Part shown: positions 1 through 6,730 of the stretch, piece by piece
How positions within the stretch are numbered: position 1 is the first letter of the stretch
Layout: every line of letters starts with the position of its first letter
From: Rhodococcus rhodnii
GTDB lineage: Bacteria; Actinomycetota; Actinomycetes; Mycobacteriales; Pseudonocardiaceae
NCBI GenBank assembly: GCA_000720375.1
Contig: JOAA01000061.1
Location: 1 to 27,034 of the forward strand
Direction: 5' to 3'
DNA length: 27,034 nucleotides
Notes under the pieces: model-generated
The model's database searches: none
Told to the model about the DNA's origin: nothing
Seen by the model: the letters and a program-made list of their open reading frames with translations, nothing else
Translations under genes and position numbers: made by a program

Positions 1-319
1 AGCTTCGCAGGCGTTCTACGAGCAGTACCTCGGCCTCGTCCGCTCGCCGACCGGACCTCCGCACGCCGTCGTCTTCGAAACGAAACCGATCGCGTTCGCG
101 CTCCGCGACATCGTTCCCGGCACCGATCTCGCCTCCGCCGCTCAGTCCGGCATCGGTGCCGCGATCTGGCTGCACGCCACAGACGTCCAAGCCATTCACG
201 ATGCTCTCGTCGCCGACGGTCACACCATCGTCTCCGCGCCGATCGACGGCCCTTTCGGTCGGACATTCACCTTCGCCGACCCCGACGGCTACCAGATCAC
301 TCTCCACGACCGCGCCTGA
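1..319 (+). CDS. VOC/glyoxalase-fold protein, C-terminal part
   Basis: The gene enters from outside the window and ends at TGA 317-319; about 105 residues are visible. The reading has the pattern of the vicinal oxygen chelate (glyoxalase/bleomycin-resistance) superfamily: FYEQYLGL near the start of the visible part, a central strand IGAAIWLHATD followed by the helix of a betaalphabetabetabeta module, then GPFGRTFTFADPDGYQITLHD at the end. The closing DPDGYxI motif is the family hallmark and usually carries a metal-ligand region. Such proteins are small soluble dioxygenases, isomerases or drug-binding proteins, and substrate cannot be read from the sequence. The stop is followed by about 280 bases without a convincing gene. 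The N-terminus, start codon and operon context lie outside the window. Confidence 0.85.
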   Translation, partial: ASQAFYEQYLGLVRSPTGPPHAVVFETKPIAFALRDIVPGTDLASAAQSGIGAAIWLHATDVQAIHDALVADGHTIVSAPIDGPFGRTFTFADPDGYQITLHDRA

Positions 320-600
320 CAGGCCAAACGCCACCGGACGATCACCGGCCCCCGAAGACCGCGGTTGCGCCCGAGGCTCGAGAATCCGGGCGACGTTTGT
401 CTACCCCGGGTGATTACTTTCTGGCTCTTCACACTTGGGCTGGACGGAGTGTGACGTCGAGGCCGGGTGGTCATGGTTCGGCGCGTCGAGGGCCGGATAA
501 AGGTCGAGATCTCCCAAGGATGCAGGTTCCTACGCCGCCCATCCGGAAGACCTCGACCGTGCCCGACGCTAGCGTCGGCGCGGGCTTCGCCTGCGCTGAA
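320..600. other. Intergenic stretch without a recognisable gene
   Basis: I see no ORF with family-like features between the VOC stop and the ISL3 remnant. The open frames here overlap in several directions and have the arginine- and proline-rich composition of GC-rich shadow frames. Confidence 0.6.
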
Positions 601-846
601 GTCGAGGCGACGTGGGGGATCTATCAGCGGATGATCGCCGCCTACCGCGAACCTGACCGCAAGCTCGGCAAGGAGTCGAAGGAGTTGATGGAGAAGCTGA
701 TCGACTCCCTCGATGTCGGTGTCCCGGCTGCCCTCACCGAGCTCGTCACGCTCGGCCGGACACTGAAGAAGTGCTGGCCTACTTCGACCGCCCGGCACCA
801 GCAACGGACCCACCGAAGCGATCAACGGGCGACTCGAAGGTCGACG
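601..846 (+). pseudogene. ISL3-family transposase remnant (C-terminal region)
   Basis: From 601 the plus strand reads VEATWGIYQRMIAAY, then GKESKELMEKLIDSL, then GVPAALTELVTLGRTLKK. This is the conserved C-terminal block of ISL3-family DDE transposases. At about 770 the frame must change to continue with VLAYFDRP, and a second shift is needed to read GTSNGPTEAINGRLE, the signature just before the C-terminus of these enzymes. At least two frameshifts, a small deletion after LKK, and the absence of the upstream catalytic part mark it as a dead fragment. The C-terminus beyond about 846 is not recognisable. The family call rests on the known GTSNGPTEAINGR motif. Confidence 0.8.
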
Positions 847-1048
847 TTAGTGGGTGCGTCCGTGGCCGTATCCCGATGGGCTACCCGTTCCGAGAGTGCG
901 TAGATAGCGTAGCGCCGCTGCTGCTGCCAAGCTCAAACCGTCGTGGCCCAAATCAGGCCCGCTCTCACCGAGCCGGACAAAGTGACCTGGGCGTTCTCGA
1001 TTCGTCCGGCGGTGCCGGTGTACCGGCGCTGCGGTGAGGCGGTCGAAC

Positions 1049-2440
1049 TCAGGGCAGGAAGAGGGCTGTGAGCAGGCCGACCGCCATCGCGCCTGTCGCG
1101 ATCAGGAACGAGACGCGGAAGCCGTGCATGGTGGGGATAGCGACCCCGTGCACGTCGTTCGCGGTGTCGGTGAGGACCATGCCGATGACGGCGCTGGAGA
1201 CGGCGGCGCCGATCGAGCGCATAAGGGTGTTGAGGCCGTTGGCCGCGCCTGTCTCGGAGGTGGGGACTGCGCCGACGATCAGGGCGGGGAGTGAGGAGTA
1301 GGCGAGGCCGATGCCCGCGCCCAGGATCACCACGATGACGAGGCTCTGCCAGGGAGCGCTCATCAGGCCGAGGCCGGCGCCGTAACCGATCGCGATGATC
1401 ACCATGCCGAGGATCAGGGTGCCCTTGGGGCCGTACTTCGCGGACAGTCGGGCGTGGACGGGTGCCGTGAACATCATGGTCAGGCCGAGCGGCGCCATGA
1501 GCAGGCCCGCGACCACCATCGACTGGCCGAGGCCGTAGCCGGTGACCTTCGGCAGTTGGAGCAATTGGGGCAGGACGAGCGAGACAACGAGAAAGGAGGC
1601 GCCGACCATGATTGAGGCGAGGTTGGTTAGGAGCACGGCGGGGCGGATCGTGGTGCGCAGGTCCACCAGCGGTGCCTTGAGTCGCAGCTCCAACACAGCC
1701 CACAGGGCGAGCACGACGCCCGCCGCGGCGAACAGTCCGAGGGTCGTGCCGGAGGTCCAGCCCCAGTCGCCGGCCCTGGTGACCGGCAACAGGAAGAGGA
1801 CGAGACCGGCGGACAGCCCGATCGCGCCGAGGACGTCGAAGGTGCCCTGCGTGCGGGTCGGGGACTCGGGGACGACGAGGAGGGTGAGGGCGATGCAGAG
1901 GACGCCGAGGCCGGCGGCGCCGTAGAAGAGGGTGTGCCAGTCGGCATGCTGGGCGACCAGGGCCGCGGCGGGCAAGGCGAGACTGCCGCCGACACCCATG
2001 GAGGAGCTCATCAGGGCCATCGCCGAGCCGAGCTTCTCGCGGGGGAGCACGTCGCGCATCAGGCCGATGCCGAGGGGGATCGCGCCCATCGCGAAGCCTT
2101 GGAGGGCCCGGCCTGTGATCATCGTGATCAGGTCACTGGTGAGGGCGCTGACGAGTGCGCCGGCAACCATCACCGTGAGGCTGAAGATCAGCATGCGGCG
2201 CTTTCCGTAGAGATCGCCGAGCCTGCCAATGACCGGTGTGGCGACGGCGCCGGAGAGCAGGGTCGCGGTGATGACCCAGGTCGTGTTGCCAGGCTTGGTG
2301 CCCAGCAACTGTGGAAGGTCCTTGAGCACTGGGACGAGCAGGGCCTGCATCACCGCGACCACGATGCCCGTGAAGGCGAGCACCGGGACGAGGGCGTGGC
2401 CCGCTCTGGTTGCGGGCCGGTCGGTCGACATGTGTGTCAT
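1049..2440 (-). CDS. MFS drug/metabolite exporter, DHA2-like (14-TM type)
   Basis: A 463-residue integral membrane protein of the major facilitator superfamily. The first helix (HALVPVLAFTGIVVAVMQ) is followed by the MFS motif A, GRLGDLYGKRRML, near residue 72 in the loop between helices 2 and 3. Length and loop pattern match the DHA2 (EmrB/QacA-like) proton-driven drug exporters. ATG 2440 is chosen because upstream codons in the open frame run into the preceding gene; an in-frame ATG at 2431 is equally possible, and neither has a strong ribosome binding site. The gene starts only 13 bases after the stop of the metallo-beta-lactamase-fold gene, so the two probably form an operon and may be translationally coupled. 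Substrate unknown; export of a toxic compound or antibiotic is likely from family and context. Confidence 0.9.
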   Translation of the reverse strand: MTHMSTDRPATRAGHALVPVLAFTGIVVAVMQALLVPVLKDLPQLLGTKPGNTTWVITATLLSGAVATPVIGRLGDLYGKRRMLIFSLTVMVAGALVSALTSDLITMITGRALQGFAMGAIPLGIGLMRDVLPREKLGSAMALMSSSMGVGGSLALPAAALVAQHADWHTLFYGAAGLGVLCIALTLLVVPESPTRTQGTFDVLGAIGLSAGLVLFLLPVTRAGDWGWTSGTTLGLFAAAGVVLALWAVLELRLKAPLVDLRTTIRPAVLLTNLASIMVGASFLVVSLVLPQLLQLPKVTGYGLGQSMVVAGLLMAPLGLTMMFTAPVHARLSAKYGPKGTLILGMVIIAIGYGAGLGLMSAPWQSLVIVVILGAGIGLAYSSLPALIVGAVPTSETGAANGLNTLMRSIGAAVSSAVIGMVLTDTANDVHGVAIPTMHGFRVSFLIATGAMAVGLLTALFLP

Positions 2441-2453
2441 GACAGAGGCTCGC

Positions 2454-3380
2454 TCAGAGACCGATGTTCTTGGCTGTTGCCCATGGGCCGAGGGCGAACC
2501 CGTCACCCTCCTGCCGGACTTCCACCGCGCCCGCACCACCGAAGTGCGCGGGGACGAGCAGTTCCCGTTCGTCAGCTGCCCGCTGGAGAATCCGGCGGCG
2601 GCTGGCCACCGCTTGTACTGGGTCCAGGCAGGCGTTGCTGTTGCAGCAGGGGAGCAGGAGCTGGACCGGGCTGTGCACCAGATCTCCGACGAACACCGCC
2701 CGGTCGCTCTTGGATACGAGCCGGAGCACGGAGGAACCGGGGGTGTGGCCGGGCGCGGACTCCAGGGTGAGGTGTTCGTCGATGCGGTGCAGGCCGTTCC
2801 ACAACACGGCCTGTCCGGCCTGGTGGATGGGCGCGATGCTGTCTTCGTAGATCATGCGGTCGACCGCTTGCAGGCCATTGCCGTACGCGTTGCCCGGACC
2901 GTAGTGGAAGTCGTCCGCTGCGGGAATGAGGTATTGGGCGTTGGGAAACGTCGGTACCCATTCCCCGTCCGCGTCGACGGTGTTCCAGCCGACGTGATCG
3001 ACGTGGAGGTGGGTGTTGACGACGACGTCGACATCCTGCGGGCGAACCCCGGCTCTGGCCAGGAGACCGAGAAAATCACCCTGACAGTGGTGGAACGGCG
3101 GCATGCCGGGTCGCTCCCGCCCGTTGCCCGCCCCTATGTCGACCACGACGGTCCGTCCACCGCTGCGCAGCACCCATGTCTGCAGCGCGAGCACCGCCCA
3201 GCCGCTGTCCGGTTCCCAGTGGTCTGGCGCCAGCCAGTCCTGGTTGTCCTTCCACACATCGGCGGCCGCTTCCGGGACGATGCCGACGGCAGGGGCGAAC
3301 GGTTTCTGCCACTCCATGAGCCGGATGACCTCGACATCCCCCAGCACCATGGTCTGCACACGTTCGTTTTTGTTCGTCAC
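2454..3380 (-). CDS. MBL-fold metallo-hydrolase
   Basis: A 308-residue protein of the metallo-beta-lactamase fold. The zinc motif HLHVDH lies at residues 124-129, followed by GHTPGSS near residue 214, the bridging Asp in VGDLVHS near residue 232, and a late PAHF. The complete ligand set suggests an active di-metal hydrolase (lactonase, glyoxalase II-like or similar; substrate not readable). There is no signal peptide, so it is probably cytoplasmic. The start is GTG at 3380, with GAGGAC immediately upstream, which is rather close; an in-frame ATG ten codons later (3350) is the alternative. It is the first gene of an operon with the MFS exporter and is transcribed divergently from the AraC-type regulator, a common layout for inducible detoxification modules. 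Confidence 0.9.
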   Translation of the reverse strand: MTNKNERVQTMVLGDVEVIRLMEWQKPFAPAVGIVPEAAADVWKDNQDWLAPDHWEPDSGWAVLALQTWVLRSGGRTVVVDIGAGNGRERPGMPPFHHCQGDFLGLLARAGVRPQDVDVVVNTHLHVDHVGWNTVDADGEWVPTFPNAQYLIPAADDFHYGPGNAYGNGLQAVDRMIYEDSIAPIHQAGQAVLWNGLHRIDEHLTLESAPGHTPGSSVLRLVSKSDRAVFVGDLVHSPVQLLLPCCNSNACLDPVQAVASRRRILQRAADERELLVPAHFGGAGAVEVRQEGDGFALGPWATAKNIGL

Positions 3381-3482
3381 GTCCTCGACGTTAAGAAAGA
3401 TCAGGTGATCCTCTCAATGCGCATCTGGCTCAACGAGATAAGCGTCCGTCTCACGTCTCGTACAAGGACATATCCTGCATGA
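3381..3482. promoter_or_regulatory. Divergent intergenic region, AraC regulator / MBL-MFS operon
   Basis: About 100 bases separate the two divergent starts, so promoters for both directions and any AraC-type operator should lie here. It is noticeably more A+T-rich than its surroundings. No specific operator repeat could be named. Confidence 0.45.
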
Positions 3483-4412
3483 GTGGATGTGGTGAGCGAC
3501 GCGATCTCTGCCGTGCACCTCGGGCACCCCTCGTCCCACCGGGTGCGGACGAGGGGAAGCTGGTGCGTCCGGCTCGACTCGTACGACGGCGCGGGTTTCT
3601 ACGTCGTCCTGAAGGGCAGTTGCTGGCTGCTGCCTGACGGGGGCGCCCCGGTGCTTCTCGGCGTGGGTGACGCGGTGTTGCTGCCTCACGGCACCGGCCA
3701 TGTGATCGCCGATTCCCCTGTCGATCCGGCAATCGCCCGGGAGAAGGCGGTGCCGTTCGAGCAATGGCTTGCAGAGACAGGATCGCGAGACCAGCCCGAT
3801 CGCGACAAGACGGAACTGGTTTGCGGCAAGTACCGGCTCGACTGCAGCCGCCTGCACCCGCTCATGACAGAACTGCCCGAAGTCGTCCACCTTCCCAACC
3901 GGGTAGGCAGCCACCTCGAACTCCGCGCTGCGATCGACCTGCTCGCCGGTGAGCTGGACGAGCAACGGCCCGGCTCCTGCATCGCACTCCCGAGCCTGCT
4001 CGACCTCCTCCTCGTCTACATCGTCCGTTCCTGGATGACCGAGGCAACCAGCGGAACCTGGCCACGGGTACTGGGCGACCCGGTGACGGCCGCTGCACTG
4101 CGGGCGCTGCACACGAACCCGGCCGCCCCGTGGAGCAACGACCGCCTGGCCGCGGAAGCGGGCGTCTCCCGCCCCACGCTGGCCCGCCGGTTCGCCACCC
4201 TGGTCGGTCGCTCTCCGATGGCCTATCTCACGTGGTGGCGCCTGATCCTTGCCGCCACCCAACTCCGGAACACCTCGGACACCCTGGCCGCCGTCGCCGC
4301 CCGAGTCGGCTACAGCAGCCCGTACTCGCTCTCACATGCCTTCGAAAGGGAGTTCGGCATTACACCGGGGCGGTATCGAGTCCAGGCCGTGGAACGATCC
4401 GCCAGGCGGTGA
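3483..4412 (+). CDS. AraC-family transcriptional regulator with cupin-type sensor domain
   Basis: A 309-residue regulator. Residues about 20-110 look like the cupin_6/AraC-binding sensor (GFYVVLKGSCWLLP, then GDAVLLPHGTGHVI). The C-terminal part (about 215-305) is a double helix-turn-helix of the AraC/XylS type, with AAEAGVSRPTLARRF in the first HTH and VAARVGYSSPYSLSHAF in the second, ending EFGITPGRYR. The start is taken at GTG 3483. GTG codons at 3489 and 3492 are in frame and also possible, whereas the nearby ATG 3479 is out of frame. An AAGGAC sequence about 14 bases upstream is a poor ribosome site. Its position divergent to the MBL-MFS operon suggests it controls that operon in response to a small ligand; this is inference from layout. 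Confidence 0.92.
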   Translation: MDVVSDAISAVHLGHPSSHRVRTRGSWCVRLDSYDGAGFYVVLKGSCWLLPDGGAPVLLGVGDAVLLPHGTGHVIADSPVDPAIAREKAVPFEQWLAETGSRDQPDRDKTELVCGKYRLDCSRLHPLMTELPEVVHLPNRVGSHLELRAAIDLLAGELDEQRPGSCIALPSLLDLLLVYIVRSWMTEATSGTWPRVLGDPVTAAALRALHTNPAAPWSNDRLAAEAGVSRPTLARRFATLVGRSPMAYLTWWRLILAATQLRNTSDTLAAVAARVGYSSPYSLSHAFEREFGITPGRYRVQAVERSARR

Positions 4413-4818
4413 CTCCGAAATGCCGACCCGGCCATATCCCGCTCGCCCTGCGAACCGGTTAAACCAGTATTCGATCGCGGCCAAGACCCGACGGGGCAGG
4501 GTGCCTTGCAAAGCCACAACAGCGCGCCGCGCGGGTCACCGCCGGCCAGTGCCTCGACCTTTGCTTCGGTGTCCGTCGACACCGAAATGGTGGAGTCGCT
4601 CGACGACTCCGCACCCGTTGCAAGCGCGCACAGGACTACGGCAACCGGCCAGCCGGCACTCACACCTCACCGGCAAGCGGCCAGAGATGTTGATCGAGCT
4701 CTATGACGATCTAGAGCTGAACCTGTTGTACGACAACGAAAAAGAGGCTGTCGATGTGACAGCCTCTCTGCGGGTGAATAGTGAGTGTGTCCGAGGGGCG
4801 TTGTGCACACCACCCACA
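4413..4818. other. Scar region without an intact gene
   Basis: Between the regulator and the IS21 remnant no intact gene is visible. On the minus strand at about 4550-4663 an open frame begins with a signal-peptide-like stretch (WPVAVVLCALATG followed by ESSSDS). It resembles the start of a small lipoprotein but has no lipobox cysteine in frame and runs on into the AraC gene, so it is at best a fragment. The region also holds the terminator hairpin listed separately. Confidence 0.4.
4739..4767 (-). terminator. Rho-independent terminator hairpin (minus strand)
   Basis: A perfect 10-bp inverted repeat, AGAGGCTGTC at 4743-4752 and GACAGCCTCT at 4758-4767, encloses a 5-base loop. Read on the minus strand the stem is followed by a run of five T (complement of 4739-4743), the classical intrinsic terminator form. 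No intact minus-strand gene ends just upstream of it; the nearest, the hydrolase, stops about 460 bases away. It may therefore belong to a gene that was lost. Confidence 0.65.
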
Positions 4819-5082
4819 CGGCTCGTTCTCGCGCGCCGCAGGCTCGAACTCGGGCTGGACCGGGTTGAGGTCGCGGTCCCGCAGACCCACGAACTGGGCG
4901 CTGAGGCCGAGGTCGACTTCGGCGAGTTCTACGCGACCGTCGCCGGGGCCTGGCTCAAGTTGTGGATGTTCGTGATGCGGCTGTCGCACTAGGGCTGCTC
5001 GTTCCACGTCGCGTTCGCCACCCAGGCCCAGGAGACGTTCCTGCAAGGCCACGTTCGCTTCGACCCCATCCAAGCCGCCTGA
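4819..5082 (+). pseudogene. istA: IS21-family transposase (IstA) remnant
   Basis: The frame reads LELGLDRVEVAVPQTHELG, AEAEVDFGEFYATVAG, LKLWMFVMRLSH and FHVAFATQAQETFL. This is the conserved central part of the IS21 IstA transposase around its first catalytic aspartate (the D of VDFGEF). A TAG at 4990-4992 interrupts the frame directly after MRLSH, where the family usually has a serine, so a single base change could explain it. After FLQGHV the text jumps to RFDPIQAA, suggesting an internal deletion, then stops. The N-terminal HTH, the rest of the catalytic core and the IstB helper ATPase are missing. It is a non-functional fragment. Confidence 0.85.
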
Positions 5083-5228
5083 CCCAGGCCGACCCGAACC
5101 ACCGTAGACATGATGATGATCACCGGCCTGCGGCCGGCGACCTAACACGCTGGACACACCCTTGGCCGCCGATAACGTTCGGGTCAGGTGTGTGCAGATC
5201 AGGCAACTCCTTCGCCGTACGGCGATCG

Positions 5229-6059
5229 TCAGAGTTTGCTCAGCCAGGTCTCGACGTCGGTGGCGACCTGTTGCCAAGCACTGGCCTTCATGAGCAGTTC
5301 GCAGTGGCCGATGCCCGGGTACTCGAGGTAGGTGGCGTCCATCATGTTCGCGAGTTTCTTGATGTCCGGAGGCGGCGTGAGCGTGTCCGCGCCCGCGGCG
5401 ACGGCAAGCGTCGGCGCCCGGACCGCGGCGAGGTTCACGGGCACATTCCGGCGAGCCGACTCCCACACCGCTTGGGACGATTCGGGTTGCAACTTCGCGT
5501 AGTACGTCTGCGCCTCGGCGTCGGTCATCGTCGAGAAGAACATCCCCTTGGCCACCTCGAATGGCGGCACGGGGAAGAGCTGGGTCAGATCCACCTCCAT
5601 CGGCACGGGATCGGCGCCGACCGCAGCCGGGACGACCGGTGCGAAGAGGGTGAGGGATTCCGGATTCAGCAATGTCGACGAAATCAGCGTCGCGAGTGCA
5701 CCCATGCTGTGACTCATCAGGTGAAATGCCGGGAACTGACGGGAGACGGCGAGGATTTCCCGGTGGAGGTCGGTGTGGCTGCGCTTGATGAAGTCGGCCT
5801 CGGGCAGTGCTGTCGACTGGCCGTGGTTGTACCAGTCGAGCGCGTGACAGTCCCACCCTTTTTCGGCGAGAAATTGCCCGTACTGATCCCAGGCCCAAGC
5901 CGCGTGCATGCCGCCGTGCACCATGACGATGGGTGGCTTGCCATTGGGCGTGGCGGGCTGATAGTGGTGAACGGCGATGCCGTCGACGAAATAAATGACA
6001 ACCTCCCGAAAGCAATATGAACGCACGATATCGTGGCTGGCGGAGGCCCCACTGGGCAT
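5229..6059 (-). CDS. Alpha/beta hydrolase, start uncertain
   Basis: A serine-hydrolase-fold protein. The oxyanion region is MVHGGMHAAWAW, the nucleophile elbow SHSMGA has Ser in place of the usual first Gly, the acid is probably the Asp of AGADTLTPP, and the catalytic His sits in GIGHCELL. No signal peptide is seen; it could be an esterase, amidase or lactonase. The start is a puzzle. ATG 6059 is used here (about 276 residues) and GTG 6026 is an alternative, but homology-like sequence begins only at IYFVDGIAVHHY. Just before that, a perfect GGGAGG (6007-6002, minus strand) stands 5 bases from ATT 5994-5996, suggesting an ATT start or a mutated start codon. The gene is divergent from the NRPS/PKS genes and may act in the same pathway (release, editing or resistance); that role is inferred from position only. 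Confidence 0.85.
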   Translation of the reverse strand: MPSGASASHDIVRSYCFREVVIYFVDGIAVHHYQPATPNGKPPIVMVHGGMHAAWAWDQYGQFLAEKGWDCHALDWYNHGQSTALPEADFIKRSHTDLHREILAVSRQFPAFHLMSHSMGALATLISSTLLNPESLTLFAPVVPAAVGADPVPMEVDLTQLFPVPPFEVAKGMFFSTMTDAEAQTYYAKLQPESSQAVWESARRNVPVNLAAVRAPTLAVAAGADTLTPPPDIKKLANMMDATYLEYPGIGHCELLMKASAWQQVATDVETWLSKL

Positions 6060-6104
6060 TTTTTCGCCGCTCGGGCGGGGCAACCAGCAGGTATGTTGAC
6101 GAGA

Positions 6105-6120
6105 GTGCGCTCGCACGAGC
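6105..6120. promoter_or_regulatory. Overlapping short palindromes in the divergent promoter region
   Basis: Two perfect inverted repeats overlap: GTGCGCTCGCAC (6105-6116) and GCTCGCACGAGC (6109-6120). They lie between the divergent hydrolase and the first plus-strand cluster gene, beside a TTGACG hexamer at 6096-6101 that could be a -35 element. They could form an operator or alternative RNA stems. No regulator can be assigned. Confidence 0.3.
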
Positions 6121-6189
6121 GCAGATCTGACGGCTGGTGCCGGTTCTCTTTCTGCTCGATGCGATTTCACCGCTGCCGAGGGGAAAACC

Positions 6190-6396
6190 ATGGCTGACGA
6201 AATTCGAGGACGTGATCGTGAACTGGCTCAACTCGCCGATTTCGCGGGCGCGGTGGCTGCCGGGGAATCCCGCTTCGCGCTCATCTCGGGCTTGCCGGGG
6301 ACAGGCCGCAGCCGCTTGCTCGACGCAGCCGGCCGGCACGCCCGGGATCAGGGTTTCACCGTGCTCCACGGCCGCGCGACTCCCGCCACGCTTCGG
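6190..6396 (+). pseudogene. LuxR/LAL-type ATPase regulator, N-terminal fragment
   Basis: ATG 6190 follows a strong ribosome binding site (GAGGGG at 6178-6183). The first about 66 codons read like the start of a large LuxR-family (LAL/MalT-like) regulator or AAA-type ATPase: IRGRDRELAQLADF, then a P-loop GLPGTGRSRLL, then HARDQGFTVLHGRA. The invariant P-loop lysine is Arg here (GRS for GKS/T). After about 6396 the frame turns into arginine-rich non-coding text, while another frame takes up an adenylation-domain tail. The remaining 800 or so residues of a typical LAL protein, including the DNA-binding HTH, are absent. The fragment keeps its own start signals, so it may still be translated into a useless short peptide and drive read-through to the genes behind it. 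Confidence 0.65.
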
Positions 6397-6721
6397 CAAC
6401 CGGCTGCCGAGGACCCCGGTCGGCAAGATCGACAAGAAGCTGCTTCGCGAGCGGTTCGTGGCCTTGCAGCCGCTCAGCCAGGACACACACCACACAGGCG
6501 AGCTGACTGCGAACCGGATACGGCACGACATAGCGCAGGCACTCGAACTGCCCGAGGACGTACTCACCAATGACGCTCAACTACTCGACCACGGACTGGA
6601 CTCGCTGCGGCTCAACACATTGGCCGAGCGATGGCGTGCAGCCGGCGCGACGGTCCGCTTCGCCGAACTCGCCGAAAAGACCACGATGGCCGCATGGGTC
6701 GCCCTGCTGGTTCGGCGGTAG
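6397..6721 (+). pseudogene. Aryl-AMP ligase tail with aryl carrier protein (ArCP)
   Basis: In a different frame from the preceding fragment, the sequence reads LPRTPVGKIDKKLLRERF, the A10 motif with the catalytic Lys that closes DHB/salicyl-AMP ligases (EntE/DhbE-like). About 75 residues later comes LLDHGLDSLRLNTLAERW, the phosphopantetheine site (Ser of GLDSL) of an EntB/DhbB-type aryl carrier protein, ending FAELAEKTTMAAWVALL. The ArCP looks complete; the ligase has lost everything before A10. The open frame extends upstream through the regulator fragment without a good start; GTG 6459 is one possible start. The stop TAG (6719-6721) lies 9 bases before the condensation gene, so this was the first NRPS gene of the operon. 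The ArCP could still be charged by a ligase encoded elsewhere. Confidence 0.7.
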
Positions 6722-6730
6722 CAGGCGAAG

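Noticed and set aside
1009..1032. Hairpin downstream of the MFS gene
   Set aside because: The stem needs G-T pairs that become A-C mismatches on the minus strand, where the transporter is transcribed, leaving only about five paired bases.
4310..4663. Lipoprotein-like minus-strand frame
   Set aside because: Signal-like start only; the lipobox Cys is absent (ATGA in place of ATGC) and the frame continues antisense into the AraC gene. Treated as a possible fragment, not as a gene.
4711..6570. A 619-codon open frame on the minus strand
   Set aside because: It runs across the IS21 remnant, the hydrolase in another frame and the regulator fragment; its text is arginine-, proline- and glycine-rich without family motifs. 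It is a GC-rich shadow frame.
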